Of a DNA stretch of 64,000 nucleotides, positions 34,838 to 43,200 are shown one piece after another. This DNA comes from F23-D06 sp045130275. Lineage in GTDB: Bacteria; Bacteroidota; Bacteroidia; Bacteroidales; WCHB1-69. The translations under genes were made by a program, and so were the position numbers. Location of the stretch: positions 1-64,000 of the forward strand of contig JBGUPL010000131.1 in NCBI GenBank assembly GCA_045130275.1, in the 5' to 3' direction. Position 1 is the first letter of the stretch. Each line of letters begins with the position of its first letter. The notes beneath the pieces were generated by a model. It was not told the DNA's origin, made no database searches, and saw only the letters and a program-made list of their open reading frames with translations.

Positions 34838-35005
34838 CCTATTGCCTATCACCTATTGCCTATTGCCTATTGCCTATTGCCTGTTGCCTATTGCCTGTTG
34901 CCTATTGCCTGTTGCCTATTGCCTATTGCCTGTTGCCTATTGCCTGTTGCCTATTGCCTGTTGCCTATTGCCTGTTGCCTGTTGCCTATTGCCTGTTGCC
35001 TATTA
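34838..35005. repeat. Largest heptamer array, CCTRTTG family (24 units)
   Basis: 168 bases made of exactly 24 seven-base units in unbroken phase. Nearly all are CCTATTG or CCTGTTG, varying only at position 4; exceptions are CCTATCA (unit 2) and CCTATTA (last). It fills the gap between folD and the M64 peptidase gene and ends 4 bases before the stop codon of the latter. Its 21-base superperiod opens spurious frames that encode CLLPIAY-type repeats. Confidence 0.97.
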
Positions 35006-35009
35006 TCGC

Positions 35010-36296
35010 CTATTTACTGTAATACTGGATAACCTGTTCCAGCGCCTTGCGGCAGACAGGGCAGAAGTCGTTGTATATGATGCTGTTCATCGTGCAGTTC
35101 GACCTCGGACGGTAAACGCCTTTGGCCACGTAGCCACCGCCCTCATATGCTCCCACGCGATAATAATTAGGATGGTTTTTGGTCACGGGCGGCGTTGGAA
35201 TCGGGGTGCCCGGCTCCACCATATCGGCCCATTTGGAGTCGAAGTCCACCAAAGTGGTCAAATTGGGCTCCGTGGGTTCAACCCCTGCAGGATAAAAATC
35301 CTGAACGGAGACATCAGAAGTGTAATATTCGTCGGCAAGCCCGCCGATAAGGTGTCCCATCTCGTGAACCACCACATAATCAGGGTATTCGCCGTGGTTA
35401 TAGACGGTGCAGTAGAAGTTGTAGATGCCACCGCCGCCATATTTCTCGCTATTGCAGATGATGATGATGGCATCGTAGGGCGCGTCGTCGGCCACCTCGT
35501 GCAGGTTCCAGACTCCGAGACACATCAAGTAGCGGTCCAGATCGAGGGCATTGTAAGTGCAGTTCAGCAGCGTTTTGACGTAAAAGTTGTTCTGCGGCTG
35601 CGTAATGCCTGACTCTTCCGAATAGCCCTGGATGGCGCGAATATTCACGTGACGGCGGTTTTCCTTATAGGGCGTACAATTCATTACGTATTTGGCAAAA
35701 CGCTTCATGTCGTAACGAAGCGTCTTCGCATCGCTTTTCGCATAACCGTCGGGGATGAAGAGGATGTCGATGGCCTTGTCGGGCGAGCTACCTTTGTGCA
35801 GGTTCATAACGGCGTACTCCTTCTTCGCCGCTTGCACCGGCAGTGTGGCGGGATCCAACACCGTGTCTTTCAGGACGGTGGCCTTGCGATAACGGTCGAA
35901 GGAGGTGAAGCGCACCTGCACCGGCTGCTTCGGCATCGGGATGTTGACGCACTCCTCCATGTGGGCGATTTCCGTTTCGCCGCGCTCCGTGGTACGGTAC
36001 TCCGTGAAGAGACCAGAGTAGCTGCGGCTGAAGATCAGCTTCTTCGACGCTTGGTCGAGCACCTCGACGAGGAGGTCGCCGTACTGGTAAGGCTCCACTA
36101 ACTGCGAACGCGTGCCGTTCCAATGATCCACTAACGTGAAATGGTCAATCTGCAATTTCTCCACATTCTTGTTTCCAATATGCAGATAATTGATTCTCAA
36201 TGTTTTGTCAACAAAATAGTCGTTGAAATGCTGGGCATGGACACACGTGATGCCTATTATAAGCAAAAGCTGGAGTGCAATAATATTCTTCCTCAT
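35010..36296 (-). CDS. Secreted peptidase family M64 (IgA-peptidase-like metalloprotease)
   Basis: 428 residues from ATG 36296, giving a signal peptide (IIALQLLLIIGITCVHA). A small N-terminal beta domain (DUF-like, about 20-140) precedes the catalytic domain. The zinc motif is VVHEMGHLIGGLADEY, with the extra metal ligand expected in the following LADEY segment, and DIFIPDGYA-like DILFIPDGYAKSD opens the domain as in other M64 members. No T9SS C-terminal domain is seen. A -7 box TACCTTTG (minus, 36329-36322) lies 25 bases upstream. Substrate is unknown; the IgA name comes from a Clostridium relative. Confidence 0.92.
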   Translation of the reverse strand: MRKNIIALQLLLIIGITCVHAQHFNDYFVDKTLRINYLHIGNKNVEKLQIDHFTLVDHWNGTRSQLVEPYQYGDLLVEVLDQASKKLIFSRSYSGLFTEYRTTERGETEIAHMEECVNIPMPKQPVQVRFTSFDRYRKATVLKDTVLDPATLPVQAAKKEYAVMNLHKGSSPDKAIDILFIPDGYAKSDAKTLRYDMKRFAKYVMNCTPYKENRRHVNIRAIQGYSEESGITQPQNNFYVKTLLNCTYNALDLDRYLMCLGVWNLHEVADDAPYDAIIIICNSEKYGGGGIYNFYCTVYNHGEYPDYVVVHEMGHLIGGLADEYYTSDVSVQDFYPAGVEPTEPNLTTLVDFDSKWADMVEPGTPIPTPPVTKNHPNYYRVGAYEGGGYVAKGVYRPRSNCTMNSIIYNDFCPVCRKALEQVIQYYSK

Positions 36297-36348
36297 GTTT
36301 ATAAGTATATTTTTCGGACGGCAAAGGTACACAAAATCCGAATATAAA

Positions 36349-36372
36349 AAAGACCCGCGATCGCGGGTCTTT
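36349..36372 (-). terminator. Terminator of the PepSY-like lipoprotein gene
   Basis: A perfect 24-base palindrome (AAAGACCCGCGA / TCGCGGGTCTTT) is followed on the minus strand by TTTTTTATA, 8 bases beyond the end of the 36380-36808 gene. Confidence 0.8.
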
Positions 36373-36379
36373 ATAAGTA

Positions 36380-36808
36380 TTAATCATCAATTCCGATGAA
36401 GTTACCGTTCATGTCGAAAACCAAGTCAACCTCAAGTGGAATGTTAAGCCCAACTTTATAACGGTTATGGTCGATCTCAATATCGTCAATGTATGCCAAT
36501 GGATAATTGGTGACTACATAAGTGTCGATATTCGTAGGATAAAAACCCATAGGCACTGGTCTGCCTTCGCAATCCACTTTCTTCCATTCGCCGTTAAGTC
36601 TAAAATCCACATCTGTACCATCAACCAAATCCACATCATAACCATCGTTGTCTTTAATGACAGACAAGACATCTATTCCCGGGAAATAGGTGTTGAGGAA
36701 CGTTTTTGCTTTAGCCGGCAACTTGTCGCCGGTAACTGGCTTGTCGTCACAAGACATGAAAGCGGTCATAGCCACTACACTCAATAAAATCAAAAATAAC
36801 TTTTTCAT
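36380..36808 (-). CDS. PepSY-like (DUF2874) lipoprotein, paralogue 1
   Basis: 142 residues with a lipoprotein signal (LLSVVAMTAFMSC, acylated Cys near 20). Two PepSY-like units follow: LPAKAKTFLNTYFPGIDVLS with YDVDLVDGTDVDF, then YVVTNYPLAYIDDIEIDHNR with VDLVFDMNGNFIGIDD. The family is annotated as beta-lactamase-inhibitor-like, but no inhibitor activity is established for it. It is the last of three tandem relatives on the minus strand (36380-37849) and ends at a strong terminator. Confidence 0.85.
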   Translation of the reverse strand: MKKLFLILLSVVAMTAFMSCDDKPVTGDKLPAKAKTFLNTYFPGIDVLSVIKDNDGYDVDLVDGTDVDFRLNGEWKKVDCEGRPVPMGFYPTNIDTYVVTNYPLAYIDDIEIDHNRYKVGLNIPLEVDLVFDMNGNFIGIDD

Positions 36809-36874
36809 TGCTCCAAAGTATTTTAGTTAATATGCTGTAAATTAGATAGATATGCTACTCTGCAAACTGGTAGA

Positions 36875-37294
36875 TTAATCATCGGCACCCATAAAGTTGC
36901 CATTCTTGTCGAAAACCAAGTCAAGTTCGTTGTTCAACTCCACTTCGTAGCGTTTGTGCTCATACTTGACATGGGTGGCAAAATTCATAGGGAATTTGGC
37001 TGTAATGTATTGGGCGGTAGGAGCAGGAAGGATGCCGTCGGGCAGCGGGTTCAAGCCGCAATCGACCTTAATCCACTGGCCGCCGTGATTGAATTCCAGT
37101 TCCGTGCCGTCAAACAACACGGCGTCATACTGGAACCCGTCCTTCCGCACGGAAAGAACATCCACTCCGTTGAAATGGGCGGCGATGAACTGTTTAGCCT
37201 GCGCAGGCAGTTTTTCTGGAGACACGACCCGATCACATGACACAAACGCGCTCATGGCGATAAAACTCATCAATACTAAAAGGTATTTTTTCAT
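36875..37294 (-). CDS. PepSY-like (DUF2874) lipoprotein, paralogue 2
   Basis: 139 residues, lipobox region MSFIAMSAFVSC. Same plan as its neighbour: LPAQAKQFIAAHFNGVDVLS, YDAVLFDGTELEFNHGGQW, a linker, then YITAKFPMNFATHVKYEHKR and LDLVFDKNGNFMGADD. Closest in plan to paralogue 1 (both lipoproteins); gap of 66 bases. Tandem duplication is the simplest origin. Periplasmic or outer-membrane location is likely. Confidence 0.85.
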   Translation of the reverse strand: MKKYLLVLMSFIAMSAFVSCDRVVSPEKLPAQAKQFIAAHFNGVDVLSVRKDGFQYDAVLFDGTELEFNHGGQWIKVDCGLNPLPDGILPAPTAQYITAKFPMNFATHVKYEHKRYEVELNNELDLVFDKNGNFMGADD

Positions 37295-37351
37295 TGTTAA
37301 GGATATTTATCTGAATGATTCACTCTAGACAAACTTTGGCATAGACCATTC

Positions 37352-37430
37352 ACTATTGCCTGTTGCCTGTTGCCTGTTGCCTATTGCCTGTTGCCTATTT
37401 TGCCTATTGCCTGTTGCCTGTTGCCTTATC
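37352..37430. repeat. Heptamer array, CCTRTTG family (about 11 units, one slip)
   Basis: Units CCTGTTG and CCTATTG in phase from 37352, with a single 9-base unit CCTATTTTG at 37394-37402 that looks like a slippage product, then three more regular units and CCTTATC. It ends 2 bases before the stop codon of the 37433-37849 gene. Same family as 34838-35005 and 55800-55834. Confidence 0.9.
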
Positions 37431-37432
37431 AC

Positions 37433-37849
37433 TTAGTCGTCGTATGAAAGGAATCTACCGTTCTTGTCGAATTTCAACTCCATGTCATTGTTCAATTCGA
37501 CATCGTAACCGCCATATTTCTTGTCGATTTTGACGATGATGGCGCTGGGGAAATTCGTTTTCACATATTTGGAGATAGCGGCAGGAATGACGGCGGCGGG
37601 AACGGCGGAGCCGGGGCATTTCACCTCTTTCCATTCACCTTGAAGGGTGAATTCCACTTTCGTGCCATTGGCAAGATAGACTTCGTAGTCGTCATCGACT
37701 GTTGCAGAAAGAAATTCCACACCTTTGAAATGCGTGTTGATGAACTGCTGAGCCTTTTGAGGCAGCTGTTGGAACGTGACAGGTCTGTCGTTGGCCGCAA
37801 ATACATTGAGCGTCATTAATCCCAATAATAAAACAAATAGTTTCTTCAT
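37433..37849 (-). CDS. PepSY-like (DUF2874) exported protein, paralogue 3
   Basis: 138 residues. Signal peptide LFVLLLGLMTLNVFA without a lipobox cysteine, unlike the other two. The repeat plan is shared: LPQKAQQFINTHFKGVEFLS, YEVYLANGTKVEFTLQGEW, YVKTNFPSAIIVKIDKKYGG, ELKFDKNGRFLSYDD. Probably a soluble periplasmic member of the set. A -7 box TATTTTTG (minus, 37940-37933) lies about 84 bases upstream, and may start the whole three-gene run, although the heptamer array at 37352-37430 separates it from the other two. Confidence 0.85.
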   Translation of the reverse strand: MKKLFVLLLGLMTLNVFAANDRPVTFQQLPQKAQQFINTHFKGVEFLSATVDDDYEVYLANGTKVEFTLQGEWKEVKCPGSAVPAAVIPAAISKYVKTNFPSAIIVKIDKKYGGYDVELNNDMELKFDKNGRFLSYDD

Positions 37850-38019
37850 TTTTTTATAATGTGAGTTCTAAACTAAAATCGCCTTGCTGCGGGCAGAACT
37901 CTTTGACCCGAACACGACATTTTTTGAAAGCGCAAAAATAACTTTTTTTTATATGTAAACATTAAGTTAATTTTCTGACGCGACGTATGTGACTTTTGAT
38001 ATAGTTAATAGTTTAAACC

Positions 38020-38075
38020 TTAACTGTTAACTACTAACTGCTAACTGCTAACTACTAACTGCTAACTGCTAACTA
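38020..38075. repeat. Heptamer array, CTAACTR family (8 units), containing the rseC stop codon
   Basis: TTAACTG, TTAACTA, then CTAACTG/CTAACTA units in unbroken phase to 38075. The last unit CTAACTA (38069-38075) contains the stop codon of the rseC-like gene (CTA = TAG on the minus strand). Confidence 0.92.
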
Positions 38076-38518
38076 ACACGTCTTTTCTTTCGAATCCCAA
38101 ACGTGATTCCCTTCTCCACCGACTTCCCGGCGGATTTCAAGATAAGGTAATAGAGCACCACGCCCAACACTCCTATTCCAACGCTCAGCAACTCCTTGTG
38201 GGTGAGCGCGTAACAGCCGAAAAGGAGCACAAGCAACACGACAAGCGGCAACACGTAGGCCAATATCACCGCCTTATTGCCGGCAGAGGTCTCCAGCAGC
38301 AGCTCCACGGTCTCCCCTATTTGGTACTCCTCATGTCGGGTGTTCTTCACGGTGATGATTTCCTGCCTGCGGTCGGAGGGGATGCAGATGCTTTTGGCGT
38401 GGCAGCCGCTGCATGCGGAGCTCACGATGATTTCCACGCTGATATCGTCGCCATTGACGGCGCGAACAATGCCTTCGCGGCAGATGTTGTTTTCTTCGTT
38501 ATTCATATTTTCTTTCAT
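38069..38518 (-). CDS. RseC/MucC-like protein (SoxR-reducing system family)
   Basis: 149 residues from ATG 38518; ATG 38506 (MNNEENNICREG) is an alternative, and a longer frame starting in the upstream hairpin region is unlikely. The N-terminal beta domain carries the family's cysteine cluster SSACSGCHAKSIC, thought to bind an Fe-S centre or act in redox. Two membrane helices follow (VILAYVLPLVVLLVLLFGCY and LLSVGIGVLGVVLYYLILK). In many Bacteroidota this gene leads the rnf cluster, but here no rnf genes are adjacent. The stop codon lies in a heptamer array. Confidence 0.85.
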   Translation of the reverse strand: MKENMNNEENNICREGIVRAVNGDDISVEIIVSSACSGCHAKSICIPSDRRQEIITVKNTRHEEYQIGETVELLLETSAGNKAVILAYVLPLVVLLVLLFGCYALTHKELLSVGIGVLGVVLYYLILKSAGKSVEKGITFGIRKKRRVS

Positions 38519-38562
38519 TTCACGTAACTCTCTACCGAGCTCTTGCCCCCTAATACTGCCCC

Positions 38563-38592
38563 GCCCTTCGGGCACCCCTTCTAGAAGAAGGG
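38563..38592. repeat. Two small hairpins in the rseC-radA gap
   Basis: GCCCTTCGGGC (38563-38573) and CCCTTCT-AGA-AGAAGGG (38576-38592) lie side by side. They may be a decayed dispersed palindrome of the kind seen at 16559-16574 (C- and G-run arms), or the terminator of radA. Confidence 0.4.
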
Positions 38593-38642
38593 AAATGGGC
38601 CGCTCAAGGAATTATGTTTCAATTTAATGAGGCTTTTTCGAC

Positions 38643-38677
38643 ACAACTACTAACTGCTAATTACTAATTTCTAATTG
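38643..38677. repeat. Heptamer array, CTAAYTN family (5 units), containing the radA stop codon
   Basis: Units ACAACTA, CTAACTG, CTAATTA, CTAATTT, CTAATTG. The last unit (38671-38677) holds the radA stop (CTA = TAG on the minus strand), as at the end of rseC. Confidence 0.75.
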
Positions 38678-40044
38678 AACAACAGTCTTGCCATCTCCTC
38701 CACCTTCGTAATCGGCACAATTTGCACGTTATAATCAGACGTGCGGATGCCTTTGAGGTTGTATTTGGAAACGAACATGCGGGTGAAGCCCAGCTTGTCG
38801 GCTTCAGCGATGCGCTGGGCAATACGGGTGACAGGGCGCACCTCGCCGCTCAGTCCCATCTCGCCGGCAAAACAGGTCTTGTTGTCGAGGGCGATGTCCG
38901 TCGCCGACGACAGGATGGCGGCCACGATGGCCACGTTGATAGCGGGATCCTCCACGCGCAGACCACCGGCGATGTTCAGGAAGACGTCCTTGGCCCCGAG
39001 CTTGAACCGGCAGCGCTTCTCCAACACCGCCAGCAGCATGTTCATGCGGCGGATGTCGTAGCCCGTGGCGGAGCGTTGCGGCGTGCCATATACCGCTGTG
39101 CTCACCAGCGCCTGCGTCTCGATCATCATCGGGCGGTTGCCCTCCAGAATGCAGGCGATGGCGTTGCCGCTGTAGTCCTCATCGTGTTGGGAGACAAGTA
39201 TTTCCGATGGGTTCGTCACCTCGCGAAGACCGTCCTGCAGCATCTCGAAGATGCCCAGTTCGGCGGTGGAGCCGAAGCGGTTCTTGATGCAGCGCACCAT
39301 GCGGTAGCCGTAGTGCTGGTCGCCCTCGAACTGCAGCACCGTATCCACGATGTGTTCCAGCAACTTCGGGCCGGCGAGGGAGCCGTCCTTGGTGATGTGT
39401 CCGATGAGGAAGACGGGGCAGGCGGTACGTTTGGCAAAATGCTGGAACTCGGCCGCGCACTCCTTGAGTTGGGAAATGGATCCCGCCGCCGACTCCAACA
39501 GGTCGCTCTGCATCGTCTGGATGGAATCGACGATGAGGATGTCGGGGTTAAGGCTCTCTATGTGCTTGAAAATCTGTTGGGTACTGGTTTCGGTGAGGAC
39601 ATAGCAGTGGGGCGCTGGGGCGTCCGAGAGGCGGGCGGCGCGCATCTTGAGTTGTGCCTCGCTCTCCTCGCCGGAGACGTAGAGCACTTTCTGACCATGC
39701 ATCTTCAGGGCCATCTGCAGCAGGAGGGTTGATTTGCCGATGCCCGGTTCGCCGCCCAGGAGGACGATGGAGCCGCGGACGATGCCGCCGCCCAGCACGC
39801 GGTCGAACTCCGCGGAGCCGGTCGCCGTGCGCGGGAAGCGTGTCAGTTCTATGTCATCGATCACCTTGGGGGCGTTCTGCGTGACAACGGGCGAATAACG
39901 CCCTTTCGAGGGGGTGGCAGACTCCTGCAGGATGACCTCTTCCTCGAAGGTGTTCCATTCGTTGCATTCGGGGCAGCGGCCCAGCCACTTCGCCGACTGC
40001 GCCCCACAGTTCTTGCAATAGTACATCGATTTGCTCTTCGCCAT
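38671..40044 (-). CDS. radA: DNA repair protein RadA/Sms
   Basis: Hexameric helicase-like protein that extends D-loops during recombination. 457 residues from ATG 40044 (MAKSKSMYYCKNCGAQ). The C4 zinc finger is CKNCG...GRCPEC in the first 30 residues, Walker A is GGEPGIGKSTLL, the RadA-specific motif KNRFGS is present, and the C-terminal third is the Lon-protease-like domain (NIAGGLRVEDPAINVAIVAA). A -7 box TATCTTTG (minus, 40072-40065) lies 20 bases upstream and excludes the longer reading frame. Confidence 0.97.
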   Translation of the reverse strand: MAKSKSMYYCKNCGAQSAKWLGRCPECNEWNTFEEEVILQESATPSKGRYSPVVTQNAPKVIDDIELTRFPRTATGSAEFDRVLGGGIVRGSIVLLGGEPGIGKSTLLLQMALKMHGQKVLYVSGEESEAQLKMRAARLSDAPAPHCYVLTETSTQQIFKHIESLNPDILIVDSIQTMQSDLLESAAGSISQLKECAAEFQHFAKRTACPVFLIGHITKDGSLAGPKLLEHIVDTVLQFEGDQHYGYRMVRCIKNRFGSTAELGIFEMLQDGLREVTNPSEILVSQHDEDYSGNAIACILEGNRPMMIETQALVSTAVYGTPQRSATGYDIRRMNMLLAVLEKRCRFKLGAKDVFLNIAGGLRVEDPAINVAIVAAILSSATDIALDNKTCFAGEMGLSGEVRPVTRIAQRIAEADKLGFTRMFVSKYNLKGIRTSDYNVQIVPITKVEEMARLLFN

Positions 40045-40064
40045 TCTTCTTTGTTTTAGAACGG

Positions 40065-40072
40065 CAAAGATA
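40065..40072 (-). promoter_or_regulatory. -7 box of radA
   Basis: TATCTTTG on the minus strand, 20 bases ahead of the radA ATG. An octamer array lies about 45 bases further upstream. Confidence 0.6.
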
Positions 40073-40113
40073 CACAATTCTATAAACCCGAATATCCTGA
40101 ATCAATTTTTGAT

Positions 40114-40152
40114 TTAACCCCTAACCTTCTAACCTCCTAACCTCCTAACCTC
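40114..40152. repeat. Short tandem array with 8-base units (CTAACCTY)
   Basis: TTAACCC then CTAACCTT and three CTAACCTC units. This is the only array in the window with a period of 8; the units look like the TTAAACC/TTAACCC heptamers at 51331-51379 with one added base. Confidence 0.75.
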
Positions 40153-40170
40153 TTAAATTAAACTATAAAC

Positions 40171-40200
40171 AAAGAGGACCCCCTTTCGGAAGTCCTCTTT
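40171..40200 (-). terminator. Terminator of the giant surface-protein gene
   Basis: The arms AAAGAGGAC and GTCCTCTTT pair around a 12-base segment, 22 bases beyond the end of the 40222-49716 gene. Confidence 0.65.
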
Positions 40201-40221
40201 TCAATTCGTATTACCGTAAGA

Positions 40222-43200
40222 TTACTTCAGAATCGTAACCTTGTAGTTGGCAACGCCCTTGTCGGTGGTCACGTTCACGATGTACGTGCCGGCGGCCACG
40301 TTGAGGCCGATGACTTCGTGGGAGCTGCTCACTGCACCACTGTAGATCATCTTGCCGTAAGCGTCGAAGATGCGCACATTGTCAATGTTCAGACCTTCAT
40401 TGTTGAGGATATGCACATTCTGATGCTCCGCATAAACTTTGACCTTGCCCATCACAACATCTTCGATACCGGTATTGTCGATAGTGACGTTGTCAGTCTT
40501 GAAGGAGACCAAGTTGGACCAGTCGCTGTGGTTGTTGGTGGTGCAATTTGCACGAACCTGCCACAAGTAAGTGGTGTTCGGAGTCAGATCCGTCAACTGG
40601 TAGCTGTTGCCGTTAACAGCCGTGATGGAGGTCAAGTTGCCAGTCGGGGTCTTGTACTGGATATCGAACGAAGTTGCGGAAGGATGATACCAATGCAACT
40701 CTGCAGAGGTGCTGTCGATATGGGTGGTGTACAAATACGTCGGAACTTCACACTCAGCCAGCTTGAAGGTGACATTGATTGTGTGGTTGGCAACCACATT
40801 GGTGAAGGTGTAAGTCGTCATGGCGCCGAAGCTCATTCCGTCAACCGTCACATTGTCCACAACATAACCGTTGGCAGGGATGAAGGTGTAAGACTGCGTT
40901 GCACCATAGTTCACCGTAGTGTTGCCGTTAGGATTGATCGTACCGTTGGCACCGGCAGAAGCGGTGATGGTGAAGGTCTTAGCCGTCATAGTGGCCGTGA
41001 TGGTCTGGTTGGAAGAGATAGCCGGGAAGGTGTAGGTGTAAACACCATTCACATTCGAAGCACTGGATATCACATTGATGCCGTTCACCGTGATGGCGGT
41101 GACATTGTAACCAACATTCGGCGTGATCACGAAGGAAGGCGTAGCACCGAAGAGAACGGTGGTCGTTCCAGGAGTAATGCTACCGTTAGCGGGTTGGTTA
41201 ACCGTAACCGTGTACTCATTAGCCTCAAATGCAGCATAGATGATGTGGTTAGCCGTAATACCAGTGAAGGTGTAGGAATTCAAGGCACCCACAGAAGCAC
41301 CATCCACAAAGACATTGCTCACATGATAACCGTTATTGGCGGTAATGGTGTAAGTCTTGTCGCTGTTGTAAGCCACAGCGGAAACACCGGCAGGAGACAT
41401 CGTACCACCATTGCCGGCAGAAGCCGTGATGGTGAACTGAGCAGCTGCGAAGGTGGCACCGATAGTGTGACCAGACGTCAGCGGTAAGAAGGTATAAGTA
41501 GCAACTGCACCAATAGAGTTTCCATCAACCGTCACATCGGAAATCACATAACCCTCATCAGGAGTGATGGTGAAGGTCGGAGTGGAACCGTAAACGAAGT
41601 TGCCCGTACCAGGAGTGATGTTACCGTTGGCTCCAGGATTCACAGTGATGTTATAGGACATCAGAGCGAAGGTGGCGCTGATGGTGTGGTCAGTGTCGAT
41701 ATTCACAAACGTGTAGGTGGTAGATGTCAAAGCATCCTCCAGCGTGTAGTTGGTGGTCACACCGTCAACCGTCACAGAAGCGATGTAATAACCGGTGCTA
41801 GCCGTGATGTTATAGACCGCGTTCTGGTGATAGTAGTAAGAGGAGGCACCAGCAGGAGAAACTGTTCCGTGAGCACCGGCACCTGCAGTGATCGTGTAGG
41901 TGCTCTTCACGAAGGTTGCCACATAGTCGTAGTTGGACGTGATGTTCGTCAACGTATCCGTGAAGGTTGCATAAGGATCAGCCACCGGCAGGACAACACC
42001 GTTGCGAGTCACGCTTGCAATGCAGTAACCAGGAGCAGGAGTGGCGGCGAAAGCGTAGGTGAAGCCAGGCGTGTAGTCGAACTCAACACCCGGGGTAACC
42101 GTACCGTTGCCGTAAGCCGTTGTGGAGATGACATAATGATTAGGTGTGAACACCACTTCAACAGTGTGATCGCCGAACAGATGCTCGAAGGAATAGATAT
42201 CGATGATGTTATGCTCAACACCGTCAATAATGATGCTGCTCACATGGTAACCCGGAGCAGGAGTAATCGTGCTCAAGAGATCAGAATAACCAGGCAACGT
42301 AATCGTGTAAACGGCCGGGAGAGTCGTGTTGCCATCCACCACAAATTCGTTGTTGATGGTACCCTCGCCAGCAAGCACCGTGTAAGTGATCGTGGTGCTG
42401 TCAAGACCGGCAAGCACATAGATGTCTTTGTCTTCCCAAATGTTATTCAGGGTCAACTGATACTGATTGTCATTGAGAGCAACCAAATCAGAGGTCACAT
42501 CCATGCCGTTGACCGTCACATACATGAGATGGTAATGCTCAGCCATGGTAATGATACCTGTGTGGGAACCGCCGTGAGCGACAACCTCGTGGTTCGGGGT
42601 ATAAGTGGCACCAATAGCGTTGTTGTTGTAATCGGTCACATAGTAGTTGCCAACCGTAGCATTCACATGATAGTAGTTGGTGGTGAAGGTCACGTAGATA
42701 TTGTCACCATCGTTAGGAACAAAGGTGAAATATTGCAAGGAAGCATTGTTCTGGTTCTCACCCATCACCTGGATCATGTTCTTGTAAATAGCCAACACAT
42801 GGTATCCGGTGTTCGGGATGATGGTAAGCGTGCAAGCATCACCCTCGGCAAGCTCAATAGAACCTTCAGGCACCACATCACCGTGTTCAGCAGCATAAGC
42901 TGTGAAGTGGATGGTCGGCTTGATGGAGAAGTTGTTGATATTGAAGCCAGCGTTACCAGCGATACTGGAAGCAAGGATACCGAAGTAGTAAACTCCGCTC
43001 TCAGCCACCTCAATGGTGTTGTGAACCGTCACATAGCCAGTATTGGAGAACTCGTGCGTAGCCACTTCGTGGTTCATCACATAGTTGTCACCAACTTTCT
43101 TGCCGTAGTACACACCGAAATTCTCGGTCATGGTCGGGTCGATAGCATTGTAGCTGTAAGACACGTCATAACGGCCGGCGGGCACATAGAGACAAGAGGT

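Noticed and set aside
34838..35005. CRISPR array
   Set aside because: Units are 7 bases and contiguous, with no spacers, and no cas genes lie nearby.
34692..35612. 306-codon plus-strand frame through the large heptamer array
   Set aside because: The CLLPIAY-type repeats come from the 21-base superperiod of the array; the rest is antisense to folD and the M64 peptidase gene.
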